Assembly: GCA_002394125.1 (NCBI GenBank)
Contig: DGSY01000077.1
Location: forward strand, 1-29,131
Direction of reading: 5' to 3'
Origin: Ruminococcus sp. UBA4350
GTDB taxonomy: Bacteria > Bacillota > Clostridia > Oscillospirales > Ruminococcaceae
DNA: 29,131 nt
Shown: positions 15,509 to 23,167 of the stretch, in pieces
Layout: every line of letters begins with the position of its first letter
Position numbering within the stretch: position 1 is the first letter of the stretch
The notes under the pieces: model-generated
Told to the model about the DNA's origin: nothing
Seen by the model: only the letters and a program-made list of their open reading frames with translations
Databases searched by the model: none
Made by a program: the position numbers and the translations under genes

Positions 15509-17344
15509 GTATTCGGCGATCGCCTGCAAAAAGGCTTCGCCGTATTTGTCCATTTTATATTTGCCGACGCCGGAGACCGCAAGCATTTCCTCCTCATTCG
15601 ACGGCCGCTTATTGCACATATCCCGCAGCGACGCATCCGAGAAAACAATATACGCCGGAACATATTCCTTCGCCGCCAGCCGCTCGCGGACGCGCCGCAG
15701 CTTCTGAAACAGCTCCTCGTCTACACCGTAATCCGGCATGGCCGCAAGCTGCTGCTCTCTGCGCGTCTGTCTGAGATCGCGAACCGGCAGCGCCATCTGC
15801 ACCTGCTCCTGCCCGCGCAGAACCGGATTTGCCTTCGCCGTCAGCGAAAGCACCGAATACTGGCTTGCATCGACATTCAGATAGCCGCGTGAGATCAGGA
15901 TATTGACCATATGCTCCAGCTGAATGCGCGAGACATCACCGAGCAGACCGTAGGTCGAGAGCGTCTGAAATCCCGCTTCGGTGATCTGCTTCGTCTTTTT
16001 GCCCTGCAAAATATCGCAGAGCATCCGGCTGCCGCAGCGCCGGCCGCGCTGCCCGACCCGGAATACACAGGAGAGGATCTTCTGCGCCGGTACGGTCGCA
16101 TCGACCGTCTCCGAATCCGCGAGACAGCAGCCGCAGTTGCCGCAGTGCGTCGGGGAGGATTCCCCGAAATAGCCGAGAATATAATGCCGCAGACAGTCCG
16201 TCAGGCTGCAATACCGCACCATTGCATTCAGCCGCTCAAAATCCTTCTTCCGGACAGTATCGCGCTGCTCCGGTGTCAGGCGGTCGTTTTCCGTATCGGA
16301 ATGCTCAATGAGAAAGCTGTTCGTCCGGATATCCTGCGGACTGTAAAGCAGCGTGCATTCCGCAGGGCTGCCGTCGCGTCCGGCTCTGCCGGCCTCCTGA
16401 TAGTATGCCTCCATGCTCTTCGGCATCTGATAATGCACGACAAATGAGACATTGGATTTGTCGATCCCCATGCCGAATGCGTTGGTCGCGGTGATGATCT
16501 GCGCCTCGTCGCGGAGAAAGGCCTCCTGATTCGCGGTGCGCTCCTCTGCGGACAGTCCCGCATGATAGCGCACGGCACGGAATCCGTCTGCACAGAGCTT
16601 TGAACAGATCTCCTCTGTAGATTTGCGGGAGATGCAGTAAATAATGCCGCTGCGTCCCTGATTGCGGCGGAGAATTTTCAGAAGCGCATCATATTTATGC
16701 TGCGGCCGCTCGACGATCCAGCGGAGATTCTTGCGGTCGAAGCCCGTGACCAGCTCCAGCGGATCGCGCAGCTTCAGCAGCCGCCGGATATCGGCGCGGA
16801 CGCTTTCGGTCGCAGTCGCCGTAAATGCCGCAACGACCGGCCGCACAGGCAACTCATCAAGGAATTCCGCGATCTGCAAATAGCCCGGACGGAAATCCTG
16901 TCCCCACTGCGAAAGGCAGTGCGCCTCATCGACTGCGACCATTGCGACCGCGACGGACTCCGTCAGCGAGAGAAACGATTCGGTCAGCAGGCGCTCCGGC
17001 GCAGCATAGATCATCCGGACTTCTCCTGCACGAATGGCGTCCAGCGTATCGAAATATTCCTGCTGTGTCAGATTGCTGTGCAGGCAGGCGGCGGGGATAC
17101 CGGCATCGCGCAGCGCCGTGACCTGATCCTGCATCAGCGAGATCAGCGGCGAAACAACGGCCGTCACACCGCGCAGCAGCATCGCCGGAACCTGATAGCA
17201 GATCGACTTTCCGGCACCGGTCGGCATGATGCCGAGGACATCGCCGCCTGCGAGGATCCGCGAGATCAGCTTTTCCTGTCCGCCGCGGAAACGGTCATAT
17301 CCGAAGTATTCCTTGAGTATCATGTGCGGGGTTTGCATATGCAT
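15473..17344 (-). CDS. recQ: ATP-dependent DNA helicase RecQ
   Basis: This 623-residue superfamily 2 helicase unwinds DNA 3'-5' in recombination and fork repair. Visible are Walker A PTGAGKS (41-47), DEAH box VDEAHCLSQWGQDFRPGY, motif III AFTATAT, and the motif V/VI region (TATNAFGMGIDKSNV, YQEAGRAGRDG). The RQC zinc cysteines are there (CSLTDCLRHYILGYF and CGNCGCC), with a winged-helix part and a C-terminal HRDC domain (about 530-610) ending near DKYGEAFLQAIAEYAG. ATG 17344 was chosen because AAGGAAG lies 7-8 nt upstream; the frame remains open 37 codons further through the upstream hairpin. The last ten residues (GSQQDRQPLC) and stop lie in the R2 repeat, so the native end was probably replaced. 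No promoter is obvious; it follows the dockerin gene by 83 bp. Confidence 0.95.
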   Translation of the reverse strand: MHMQTPHMILKEYFGYDRFRGGQEKLISRILAGGDVLGIMPTGAGKSICYQVPAMLLRGVTAVVSPLISLMQDQVTALRDAGIPAACLHSNLTQQEYFDTLDAIRAGEVRMIYAAPERLLTESFLSLTESVAVAMVAVDEAHCLSQWGQDFRPGYLQIAEFLDELPVRPVVAAFTATATESVRADIRRLLKLRDPLELVTGFDRKNLRWIVERPQHKYDALLKILRRNQGRSGIIYCISRKSTEEICSKLCADGFRAVRYHAGLSAEERTANQEAFLRDEAQIITATNAFGMGIDKSNVSFVVHYQMPKSMEAYYQEAGRAGRDGSPAECTLLYSPQDIRTNSFLIEHSDTENDRLTPEQRDTVRKKDFERLNAMVRYCSLTDCLRHYILGYFGESSPTHCGNCGCCLADSETVDATVPAQKILSCVFRVGQRGRRCGSRMLCDILQGKKTKQITEAGFQTLSTYGLLGDVSRIQLEHMVNILISRGYLNVDASQYSVLSLTAKANPVLRGQEQVQMALPVRDLRQTRREQQLAAMPDYGVDEELFQKLRRVRERLAAKEYVPAYIVFSDASLRDMCNKRPSNEEEMLAVSGVGKYKMDKYGEAFLQAIAEYAGSQQDRQPLC

Positions 17345-17384
17345 AGATGTTCTTCCTTTGCGGAGATTTGTGCAGCGCACAGCA

Positions 17385-17417
17385 AAATCGCCTGACGCGG
17401 TCTGCGCCAAGCGATTT
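17385..17417. terminator. Hairpin between the dockerin gene and recQ
   Basis: AAATCGC (17385-17391) pairs with GCGATTT (17411-17417) and TGACGC with GCGCCA, giving about 14 bp with wobble pairs and a 5-nt loop. Read on the plus strand, seven T follow one base later; on the minus strand, the direction of both genes, only a run of four T closes the stem. It could terminate in both directions, more strongly against antisense transcription into the dockerin gene. Confidence 0.6.
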
Positions 17418-17427
17418 GTTTTTTTGA

Positions 17428-18882
17428 TTATTGTCCGAGAATCTTTTTCCAGCATTCCTCTGCGGAGAGCGAGCTCTCTGCAACGACCTTCTCGGTGTAG
17501 AACTGCAGAATGAACTGCGCATCTGCCAGACCGATCACGCCGTCCTGATTGATGTCGGCTGCGAGGATCTGCCGGCTGTTCATCGGTTCCGCATCGCTGC
17601 CGCCCGTCACGCTGAGGACATATTCATTCAGCGCGAGGATCGCATCATGGGAATCGACAGCGCCGTTCATGTTGATATCGCCGAGATGCTCCCAGTCGAT
17701 GCCGCCGACGGTGACGGTGAAGGAATAGCTGCTGCTGCCGTTCTCTGCTTTGATGACCGCAGTGCCGGCGCGTCCGGCTGCCGCGATGCCGTCCCAGATA
17801 ACGGCGGCAACGGAATCGTCGCTGCTGCTCCAGTTGTAGAGCTCCGGATTTCCGATCGGCAGATAGATGATATCACCTGCTGAGACGCTGTAATCCGGAT
17901 TCGTTTCCGTTTCGGAGGATGCAGACTCCCGCGGACGCGTGCTGGAATAGACCGGCTCCTCCGGCTCAGTCACCGGTGCAGCTGTCGTTGTGACCGTAGT
18001 TGTCGCAGGGGTGGTCGTCGTCGTGGTGGTTGTGGTGGTAGAAGTGGAAGTGGTGGTCGTGGTCGTCGTAGTAGTTGTAGTAGTAGTCGTCGTGGTGGTT
18101 GTGGTGGTCGTAGTGGTCGGCGTCGTTGTCGGGGCGGTCGTGACCGCTGCTGCGGCGGTGCCGTCCCAGCTGATGCCGTAAAGCTGCTGATAAACGGCTG
18201 CGGACGGCTGCACGATATTGCTGACGCCGCGTCCCTGACCGCTTGTAAAGCGCTTGTTGAACTGCTCGTAGGTGAAGGTGTTCTTCTCGATCAGACCCCA
18301 GCCGTCGGAATTGCCCTCGATGACCGTGATCGTATCGGCATCATAGCCCAGAATGATGAGCGAATGACCGCCGCTCGGATTGTGGCTGAGATCGGGATTC
18401 ACAGTTGTGCGGAGATATGCGCCCGGCATAACGTGGTTTGCAATCAGCAGCTCCGGCGTGACCGTCCAGACGCCGCGGACAACGGATGTGCAGCGTTCGG
18501 TATCGCCGGCGCAGTTGCCCGGCATTTCGCCGAAGAGCTTCCAGTAGACGCCCTGCGCGTAGATGTAGCACTGCATTCCGCTCCAGCCCTTGCCGTAAAT
18601 GGTCGGAACGTAATAGAGCTGGTATACATTGAGGCGCGAGCCGACCGGCAGCGAGACCGGCGAACAGAGATCATAGTCTGCATAGACGCCGCAGCTTCCG
18701 GCGACGATCTCATTGACCTTTGCATCGTAGGTGTAGGACTGTGCATACTGTTCAACGGTGATCATTTCGCCGCTGACAGCGGATGCGGTAAAGCGCGGAC
18801 TTTCGGTAACGGCTGAGAACAGCCCCGGCAGCAGACTGAGCGCAGCCGCTGCCGCAAAAATACGGTTTTGCATCTTTCTCAT
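17428..18882 (-). CDS. Secreted dockerin protein with predicted cysteine-peptidase domain
   Basis: This 484-residue protein has a signal peptide (about 1-36). A domain with a papain/CHAP/C39-like pattern follows (about 40-235): Cys105 in GMQCYIYAQGVYW, His173 in GGHSLIILGYDADT and Asn191 in VIEGNSDGWG are candidate catalytic residues. A Thr linker (about 247-300) leads to a small Ig-like (BIG2-type) domain (about 330-395). A type I dockerin (about 401-470) has two calcium loops, DINMNGAVDSHD and DINQDGVIGLAD. The dockerin should dock the protein onto a scaffoldin of a cellulosome-like complex. Peptidase or amidase activity is inferred from spacing only. The ATG at 18882 has AGAAGG 11 nt upstream, a slightly long spacing. 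A perfect promoter and a leader of nearly 200 nt precede it. Confidence 0.88.
   Translation of the reverse strand: MRKMQNRIFAAAAALSLLPGLFSAVTESPRFTASAVSGEMITVEQYAQSYTYDAKVNEIVAGSCGVYADYDLCSPVSLPVGSRLNVYQLYYVPTIYGKGWSGMQCYIYAQGVYWKLFGEMPGNCAGDTERCTSVVRGVWTVTPELLIANHVMPGAYLRTTVNPDLSHNPSGGHSLIILGYDADTITVIEGNSDGWGLIEKNTFTYEQFNKRFTSGQGRGVSNIVQPSAAVYQQLYGISWDGTAAAAVTTAPTTTPTTTTTTTTTTTTTTTTTTTTTTTSTSTTTTTTTTTTPATTTVTTTAAPVTEPEEPVYSSTRPRESASSETETNPDYSVSAGDIIYLPIGNPELYNWSSSDDSVAAVIWDGIAAAGRAGTAVIKAENGSSSYSFTVTVGGIDWEHLGDINMNGAVDSHDAILALNEYVLSVTGGSDAEPMNSRQILAADINQDGVIGLADAQFILQFYTEKVVAESSLSAEECWKKILGQ
17983..18143 (-). repeat. Low-complexity Thr-codon tract
   Basis: This part of the dockerin gene encodes about 53 residues that are nearly all Thr, with a few Pro, Ser, Ala and Val. 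Third codon positions vary (ACC, ACG, ACT and ACA all occur), so the DNA is less repetitive than the protein. It is a flexible linker of the kind seen in cellulosomal proteins. Confidence 0.9.
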
Positions 18883-19079
18883 GGGTTGGGTGACCTTCTC
18901 TTTCCTGTTTGTTTATTTTTGGGTGAGCGCAGGTTTTCCCGATTTTCCCTTTATTTGCTTTCTTTTTTTATTGTTCTGATTCTGTTTGTTTATTCGGAAA
19001 TTCTCATTCTACTGAGTCGGATAAGGATCTGTTTTACGGAACTAAAATCAGGTTTTGATCCGCCCCTCATTTTGGGCGC
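18883..19079 (-). promoter_or_regulatory. AT-rich leader of the dockerin gene
   Basis: About 196 nt lie between the predicted transcript start and the start codon. On the minus strand the sequence is rich in A (runs complementary to TTTATTT and TTTTTTTATT). I see no gene or recognised riboswitch. A small stem (GCCC/GGGC around AAAATGA) is possible at the 5' end. Confidence 0.35.
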
Positions 19080-19085
19080 AAGGCT

Positions 19086-19114
19086 ATTATACCAGATTAT
19101 TACAAAATTGTCAA
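19086..19114 (-). promoter_or_regulatory. Perfect SigA-type promoter of the dockerin gene
   Basis: On the minus strand TTGACA (19109-19114) and TATAAT (19086-19091) are separated by 17 bp, an exact consensus. Strong expression is expected. Confidence 0.88.
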
Positions 19115-19263
19115 GCTTTCATTTTCTTGTAACGGTCACGCCGTCCTCGTCGAACCGCCGGAAACTGATCCCGATTTTGCCCCAAAACGGCGGATTCATT
19201 GTTCACTCTGCATAAAAACGGAAACAGAAACTGTCAAACAGCGACAAAGATTTGCATGGTTAT

Positions 19264-19294
19264 GCTGTAACCATTATTACAAAATGGTAACAGC
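19264..19294. promoter_or_regulatory. Operator-like inverted repeat
   Basis: GCTGTAACCATT (19264-19275) and AATGGTAACAGC (19283-19294) are complementary at 11 of 12 positions around a 7-nt spacer. The site lies 150 bp upstream of the dockerin -35 box and 290 bp upstream of the BMP-ParB promoter. The rest of 19115-19362 shows no gene. Confidence 0.45.
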
Positions 19295-19362
19295 GAATTT
19301 CGGAAACCGGATACAATCGGACAGTCAATATCCGGATAAGACAGTATCAAAACGCTCCGGCG

Positions 19363-19395
19363 GGGAGCCACCGCCGGCAATTCCTAAAGTTCTCC
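19363..19395 (-). repeat. Partial duplicate of the R1 end
   Basis: This 33-nt stretch repeats 19406-19450 in direct orientation (GGGAGCC, CCGCCGGCA, then CTAAAGTTCTCC) but lacks about 12 internal bases that include the CCGGAGCCATGA part. It makes a tandem partial copy at the distal end of R1 copy B. Confidence 0.65.
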
Positions 19396-19412
19396 AAAAG
19401 CGGCAGGGAGCC

Positions 19413-19580
19413 CCCGCCGGCAGTGCCGGAGCCATGATCTAAAGTTCTCCGGAAGCGAATGAAAGCAGATTGAGATGAAAGCCAGACCGAACAATAGGCG
19501 CGGCCAGCGCCGTAACAGCGACGAAACTGATACGCTCCGCGAAACCATGCCGAAGGGAAACGGCACCGGGCACTGCCCGG
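19413..19580 (-). repeat. Dispersed intergenic repeat R1, copy B
   Basis: This is the reverse-orientation partner of 10051-10227. It contains the same perfect 41-nt block and matching blocks across its length, with scattered substitutions. Its proximal end (plus-strand right side) lies 3 bp before the -35 box of the BMP-ParB promoter, the same geometry as in copy A. Confidence 0.85.
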
Positions 19581-19583
19581 ACA

Positions 19584-19612
19584 TTGCATTTTTCAGGGGA
19601 ATGTGGTATAAT
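19584..19612 (+). promoter_or_regulatory. SigA-type promoter of the BMP-ParB gene
   Basis: TTGCAT (19584-19589) and TATAAT (19607-19612) are 17 bp apart. Transcription should start near 19619, about 68 nt before the start codon. Confidence 0.8.
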
Positions 19613-19686
19613 AGAGATAGTACGCTGCGGCGCCTTTCCGCACCGCAAAAGCTGCTTTCCCGTTATATAGAAAAGGAGACTTCATC

Positions 19687-21699
19687 ATGGCAATGCAGGA
19701 CTATATCAAAGCACAAAAACTCGGCGAGCGTCAGCATTACCTCGCCGGTACCGGCGGCAGCTATCCCTATCTGCCGACACTGGAGGATATTCTGCGCGGC
19801 CGCGAGACCGGCGGCAGGATCCCGCTCGGACAGTTCGAGATTCCGATCTCCATGATCGCCGGAACCGCGCAGGCCGAGCGGACAAATGCCTTTTCCTGCG
19901 GCTTTATGCCGCTGCTGGAATATGAAACAGAATTCGGCAGCAAATGGTCGGCGCTCTATGACTCCGTGCAGGAGGTCGGCGTCAATGAGCCGATCATCGT
20001 CTACGAATATTTGCAGAAATTCTATGTCGTCGAGGGCAACAAGCGCGTCAGTGTCTCGAAATACAACGGCGCTGTCAGCATCCTCGCCTCGGTCACGCGG
20101 ATCCTCCCGAAGGATCTCGACAGTCCGGATTACCGCATCTACAAGGAATTCATCGACTTTTACCGCATCACCGGCATCTATGAGATCCAGATGAATCAGC
20201 CCGGCGAATTTCAGCGGCTGCTGCGCGTCTTTGATCCGCAGGAGCCTGAGTCTTTTACGAGCAGCGACCTGACCGGGAACAGTACAAAGCTGCGCACCGC
20301 TGAGCCGCAGGAAGCTGATGCTCCGCCTACTGAGCCGTGGGACGACGATCTCCGCCGCGATGTCAAATTCCTCTATTCGATCTTTGAGGAGCATTATCTC
20401 AGCCGCAACGGACAGCGGCTTCCGATCTCGACCGGCGACGCATTCCTGCGCTTTGCCGAGATCTACGGCGCAGACCGGCTGATCGGCCTGACCGCACTGG
20501 AGCTGCGCAAGCGCATCGACCGCATCTGGACAGAATTCCGCGTTCTCGCAGAGAAAAAGCCGGTCGAGCGCATCCTCGATCCGACCGCGGCCTCAAAGAA
20601 AATGTCCTTCTCGAAGATGATCTCCTTCACCGCCGCGCCGGTGCTGCATATCGCATTCATTTATCCGAAGGATCCGGATAAATCCGCGTGGGTCTATAAT
20701 CACGAGCTGGGCAAGCGGCATCTGGACGATACCTTCGGCAGCGCGATCACAACCGCATCCTATATCTGCGAGCCGGAGGAGGCGGAGGAAAAAATCGAAG
20801 AGGCGATCACCGGCGGCCATACGATGATCTTCACGACCTCACCGACCTTCCATGCGGCCAGTATGCGCATGGCGGTCGCACATCCGGAGATCATTCTGCT
20901 CAACTGCTCCATGAACAATTCCTACAAGCAGCTGCGCACCTATTATCTGCGGATCTATGAAGCGAAGTTCATCACCGGCATGATCGCCGGCTCGATGACC
21001 GGCAACAACCGCGTCGGCTATATCGCGGATTATCCGGTCTACGGCACGCCCGCTTCGATCGGGGCATTCGCGCTCGGCGTCAAGCTGGTGAATCCGCTTG
21101 CGATGGTCTATCTGGACTGGAATACGCTGAAGGATCACGATCCGGCGGTATTTTTCCGGCAGAAGGAGATCAGCCTGATCTCCGACCGCGATATCAGCGC
21201 GCCGCGGAATGCGGACACCGACTTCGGTCTTTACAGAAATTTCGACGGCGAACCCTTCCGGCTGGCGGCGCCGCTCTGGAACTGGAATTCGCTCTATGAA
21301 TCACTTGTGCGGTCGGTGCTGATCGGCGCGTGGAACAACGACAGCGCCGCAAATGCGACACACGCGCTGAATTATTACTGGGGAATGTCCTCCGGCGCGA
21401 TCGATGTCGCCTGCTCCAGCAAGCTGCCGATCGGTACGCAGAAGCTCGTCGGACTTGTTCAGCAGCAGATGACGCGGAACGATTTCGATCCGTTCAGCGG
21501 GCCGGTCTACGATCAGAACGGCAAATGCCGGATCGACCGCGGCAAAACACTGACCGCTGACCAGATCGTCGCGATCGACTGGCTGCCGGATAATGTCATC
21601 GGCAGACTGCCTGCCGTCAGCGAGCTTCAGCCGCAGTATCAGGAATTCGCAAAATGGAACAGCATCCTGCCGCAGGACGGCAGCAGCGGAGCTGTCTGA
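19687..21699 (+). CDS. Cytoplasmic ParB/Srx-like and BMP (PnrA-type) fusion protein
   Basis: This 670-residue protein has no signal peptide or lipobox. The N-terminal part (about 45-145) resembles the ParB/sulfiredoxin nuclease-like fold: IPISMIAGT, GVNEPIIVYEYL and the core motif FYVVEGNKRVSVSKYNG, comparable to ParB boxes I-II. A charged middle section (about 150-310) follows. The C-terminal half (about 318-610) resembles the BMP/PnrA/Med periplasmic-binding fold for purine nucleosides: HIAFIYPKDPDKSAW, FTTSPTFHAAS, MTGNNRVGYIADYPVYG, SIGAFALGVKLVNP. Usual BMP proteins are lipoproteins serving ABC transporters; no transporter genes are here. A sensor or nucleoside-responsive enzyme role is an inference. 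AAAAGGAG lies 8 nt before the ATG. The gene is cotranscribed with a metallophosphoesterase 32 bp downstream. Confidence 0.8.
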   Translation: MAMQDYIKAQKLGERQHYLAGTGGSYPYLPTLEDILRGRETGGRIPLGQFEIPISMIAGTAQAERTNAFSCGFMPLLEYETEFGSKWSALYDSVQEVGVNEPIIVYEYLQKFYVVEGNKRVSVSKYNGAVSILASVTRILPKDLDSPDYRIYKEFIDFYRITGIYEIQMNQPGEFQRLLRVFDPQEPESFTSSDLTGNSTKLRTAEPQEADAPPTEPWDDDLRRDVKFLYSIFEEHYLSRNGQRLPISTGDAFLRFAEIYGADRLIGLTALELRKRIDRIWTEFRVLAEKKPVERILDPTAASKKMSFSKMISFTAAPVLHIAFIYPKDPDKSAWVYNHELGKRHLDDTFGSAITTASYICEPEEAEEKIEEAITGGHTMIFTTSPTFHAASMRMAVAHPEIILLNCSMNNSYKQLRTYYLRIYEAKFITGMIAGSMTGNNRVGYIADYPVYGTPASIGAFALGVKLVNPLAMVYLDWNTLKDHDPAVFFRQKEISLISDRDISAPRNADTDFGLYRNFDGEPFRLAAPLWNWNSLYESLVRSVLIGAWNNDSAANATHALNYYWGMSSGAIDVACSSKLPIGTQKLVGLVQQQMTRNDFDPFSGPVYDQNGKCRIDRGKTLTADQIVAIDWLPDNVIGRLPAVSELQPQYQEFAKWNSILPQDGSSGAV

Positions 21700-21731
21700 C
21701 GGGTAAAACGAAAAAAGCGGGGAATATAAAA

Positions 21732-22364
21732 ATGAAAATCATGGTGATGTCTGATCTCGAATCCAATTATATCTGGGATCACTATCAGCCCGGAATGTTC
21801 AAGGGAATCGACCTGATCCTTTCCGCGGGCGATCTCAACTCACGGTATCTCACATTCGTGGAATCCATGTCCAATATGCCGCTGCTCTACATTCACGGCA
21901 ATCACGACGGCCGCTACAGCGAGATCCCGCCGGAGGGCTGCCAGTGCATTGAGGATCAGATCTATATGCACGACGGCGTGCGCATCCTCGGACTCGGCGG
22001 CTCTATGCGCTACAGCGCCGGCAAGCATCAGTATACCGAAAAGGATATGCAGCGCCGCATCCGCCGGCTGAAGCTGAAGCTCATGCGCACGGGCGGCTTC
22101 GATATTCTGCTGGCGCATTCGCCGGTCGCGGGCTTTCACGATTCGGACGATCCCTGTCATCAGGGCTTTGAGGCGCTCGGCGAGCTGCTCGACAAATATC
22201 AGCCGAAATACTTCATCCACGGCCATGTCCATATGAATTACGGCCTCCGCACCCCGCGGCTCTCGCTGCGGCAGAATACCGTCGTCATCAACGCATTCCG
22301 CACCTACACATTCGATTATGACGATCCTGCGGTTCTGGAGGAGGCCGGCAAAATCACCGAATAA
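21732..22364 (+). CDS. Metallophosphoesterase family protein
   Basis: This 210-residue calcineurin-like phosphoesterase shows the usual metal motifs: SDLES (Asp8), SAGDLNS (Asp34), HGNHDGR (Asn57, His58), LAHSP (His129) and HGHVHMN (His164, His166). In the first motif the common D-x-H is D-x-E (Glu10), which changes one metal ligand. It is compact and without signal peptide, so it acts in the cytoplasm on an unknown phosphodiester or phosphomonoester. ATG 21732 was chosen because a GGGG-type site lies 9 nt upstream and the first strand begins directly (MKIMVMSD). It follows the BMP-ParB gene by 32 bp, which suggests a shared pathway, perhaps nucleotide turnover. No terminator is visible after it. 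Confidence 0.88.
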   Translation: MKIMVMSDLESNYIWDHYQPGMFKGIDLILSAGDLNSRYLTFVESMSNMPLLYIHGNHDGRYSEIPPEGCQCIEDQIYMHDGVRILGLGGSMRYSAGKHQYTEKDMQRRIRRLKLKLMRTGGFDILLAHSPVAGFHDSDDPCHQGFEALGELLDKYQPKYFIHGHVHMNYGLRTPRLSLRQNTVVINAFRTYTFDYDDPAVLEEAGKITE

Positions 22365-22428
22365 TGCATCACCATGCACAAAAATGAGATTTGTATTTCT
22401 GCTGTTTTCACAAATTATTGCTGAAAAC

Positions 22429-22457
22429 TTGCAATCTTGCCGCAAATATGTTATAAT
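22429..22457 (+). promoter_or_regulatory. SigA-type promoter of the HD-GH13-yccF operon
   Basis: TTGCAA (22429-22434) and TATAAT (22452-22457) are 17 bp apart, about 60 bp before the HD gene start. Confidence 0.78.
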
Positions 22458-22516
22458 TCATGACACAAGCAGCCGGAAACAGACTGCCTGTGCATCAGCA
22501 ACGGGAGGAACATCTT

Positions 22517-23137
22517 ATGACCGATCAGGAGCTGCAAGCGAAAAAGGAAGAATTTCTCAGCATCTGGGATGCCTGCGTCAAGCGGCCGGGTGCCGACCGC
22601 CTGCGGGAATATCTGCTCTCCGAGGCGAGCGATTTCTTCACCGCCCCCGCCAGCACGCGCTATCACGGCGCCTATGCCGGCGGCCTGCTTGAGCATTCGC
22701 TGAATGTCTATCACAATCTCAAGGCCTATCTCGAAAGAGACCGCTGCCGCGAGGTCTACGGCATGAAGGAATACTCCGAGGAGACGGTCGCGGTCTGTGC
22801 GCTGCTGCACGACCTCTGCAAGATGAATTTCTATACCGTCGATTACCGCAACGCCAAAAACGAAAAGGGCGTATGGGAAAAGGTCCCGTTTTACAAGATT
22901 GATGACAGACTGCCCTACGGCCACGGTGAGAAATCCGTTCTGATGATCCAGTTCTTCATGCATCTGCGCACGGAGGAGGCAATGGCGATCCGCTGGCATA
23001 TGGGCTTTTCCGGCCCGGAGGATCAGAATACGATCGGCCGCGCACTGGAAATGTATCCGCTCGCTTTCGCGCTCCATGTCGCCGATATGGAAGCAACCTA
23101 TTTTCTGGAGGGAAGCGTAGGGGCTTCGGGGAAATGA
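22517..23137 (+). CDS. HD-domain phosphohydrolase
   Basis: This 206-residue protein carries a complete HD metal-binding set: His60 (GGLLEHSLNVY), His98-Asp99 (LLHDLCKMNF), His136 (YGHGEKS), His161 (IRWHMGF) and Asp190 (HVADMEATY). The pattern GGLLEHSLNV with HGEKS is similar to the HD part of YhaM-type 3'-5' exoribonucleases, but the OB-fold nucleic-acid domain is missing. It could act on a nucleotide or on RNA ends. ATG 22517 has GGGAGGAA 7 nt upstream; an in-frame ATG at 22460 lies within the promoter region and is rejected. It is first in an operon, 30 bp ahead of a GH13 gene; no functional link between the two is obvious. Confidence 0.85.
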   Translation: MTDQELQAKKEEFLSIWDACVKRPGADRLREYLLSEASDFFTAPASTRYHGAYAGGLLEHSLNVYHNLKAYLERDRCREVYGMKEYSEETVAVCALLHDLCKMNFYTVDYRNAKNEKGVWEKVPFYKIDDRLPYGHGEKSVLMIQFFMHLRTEEAMAIRWHMGFSGPEDQNTIGRALEMYPLAFALHVADMEATYFLEGSVGASGK

Positions 23138-23167
23138 GACAACTATAATACCAAAGGAGCTATGACA

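Noticed and set aside
17983..18143. CRISPR-like or microsatellite array
   Set aside because: The repetition is of Thr codons within a good gene; there are no spacers.
17990..18181. Poly-valine open frame on the plus strand
   Set aside because: It is the antisense of the Thr linker tract.
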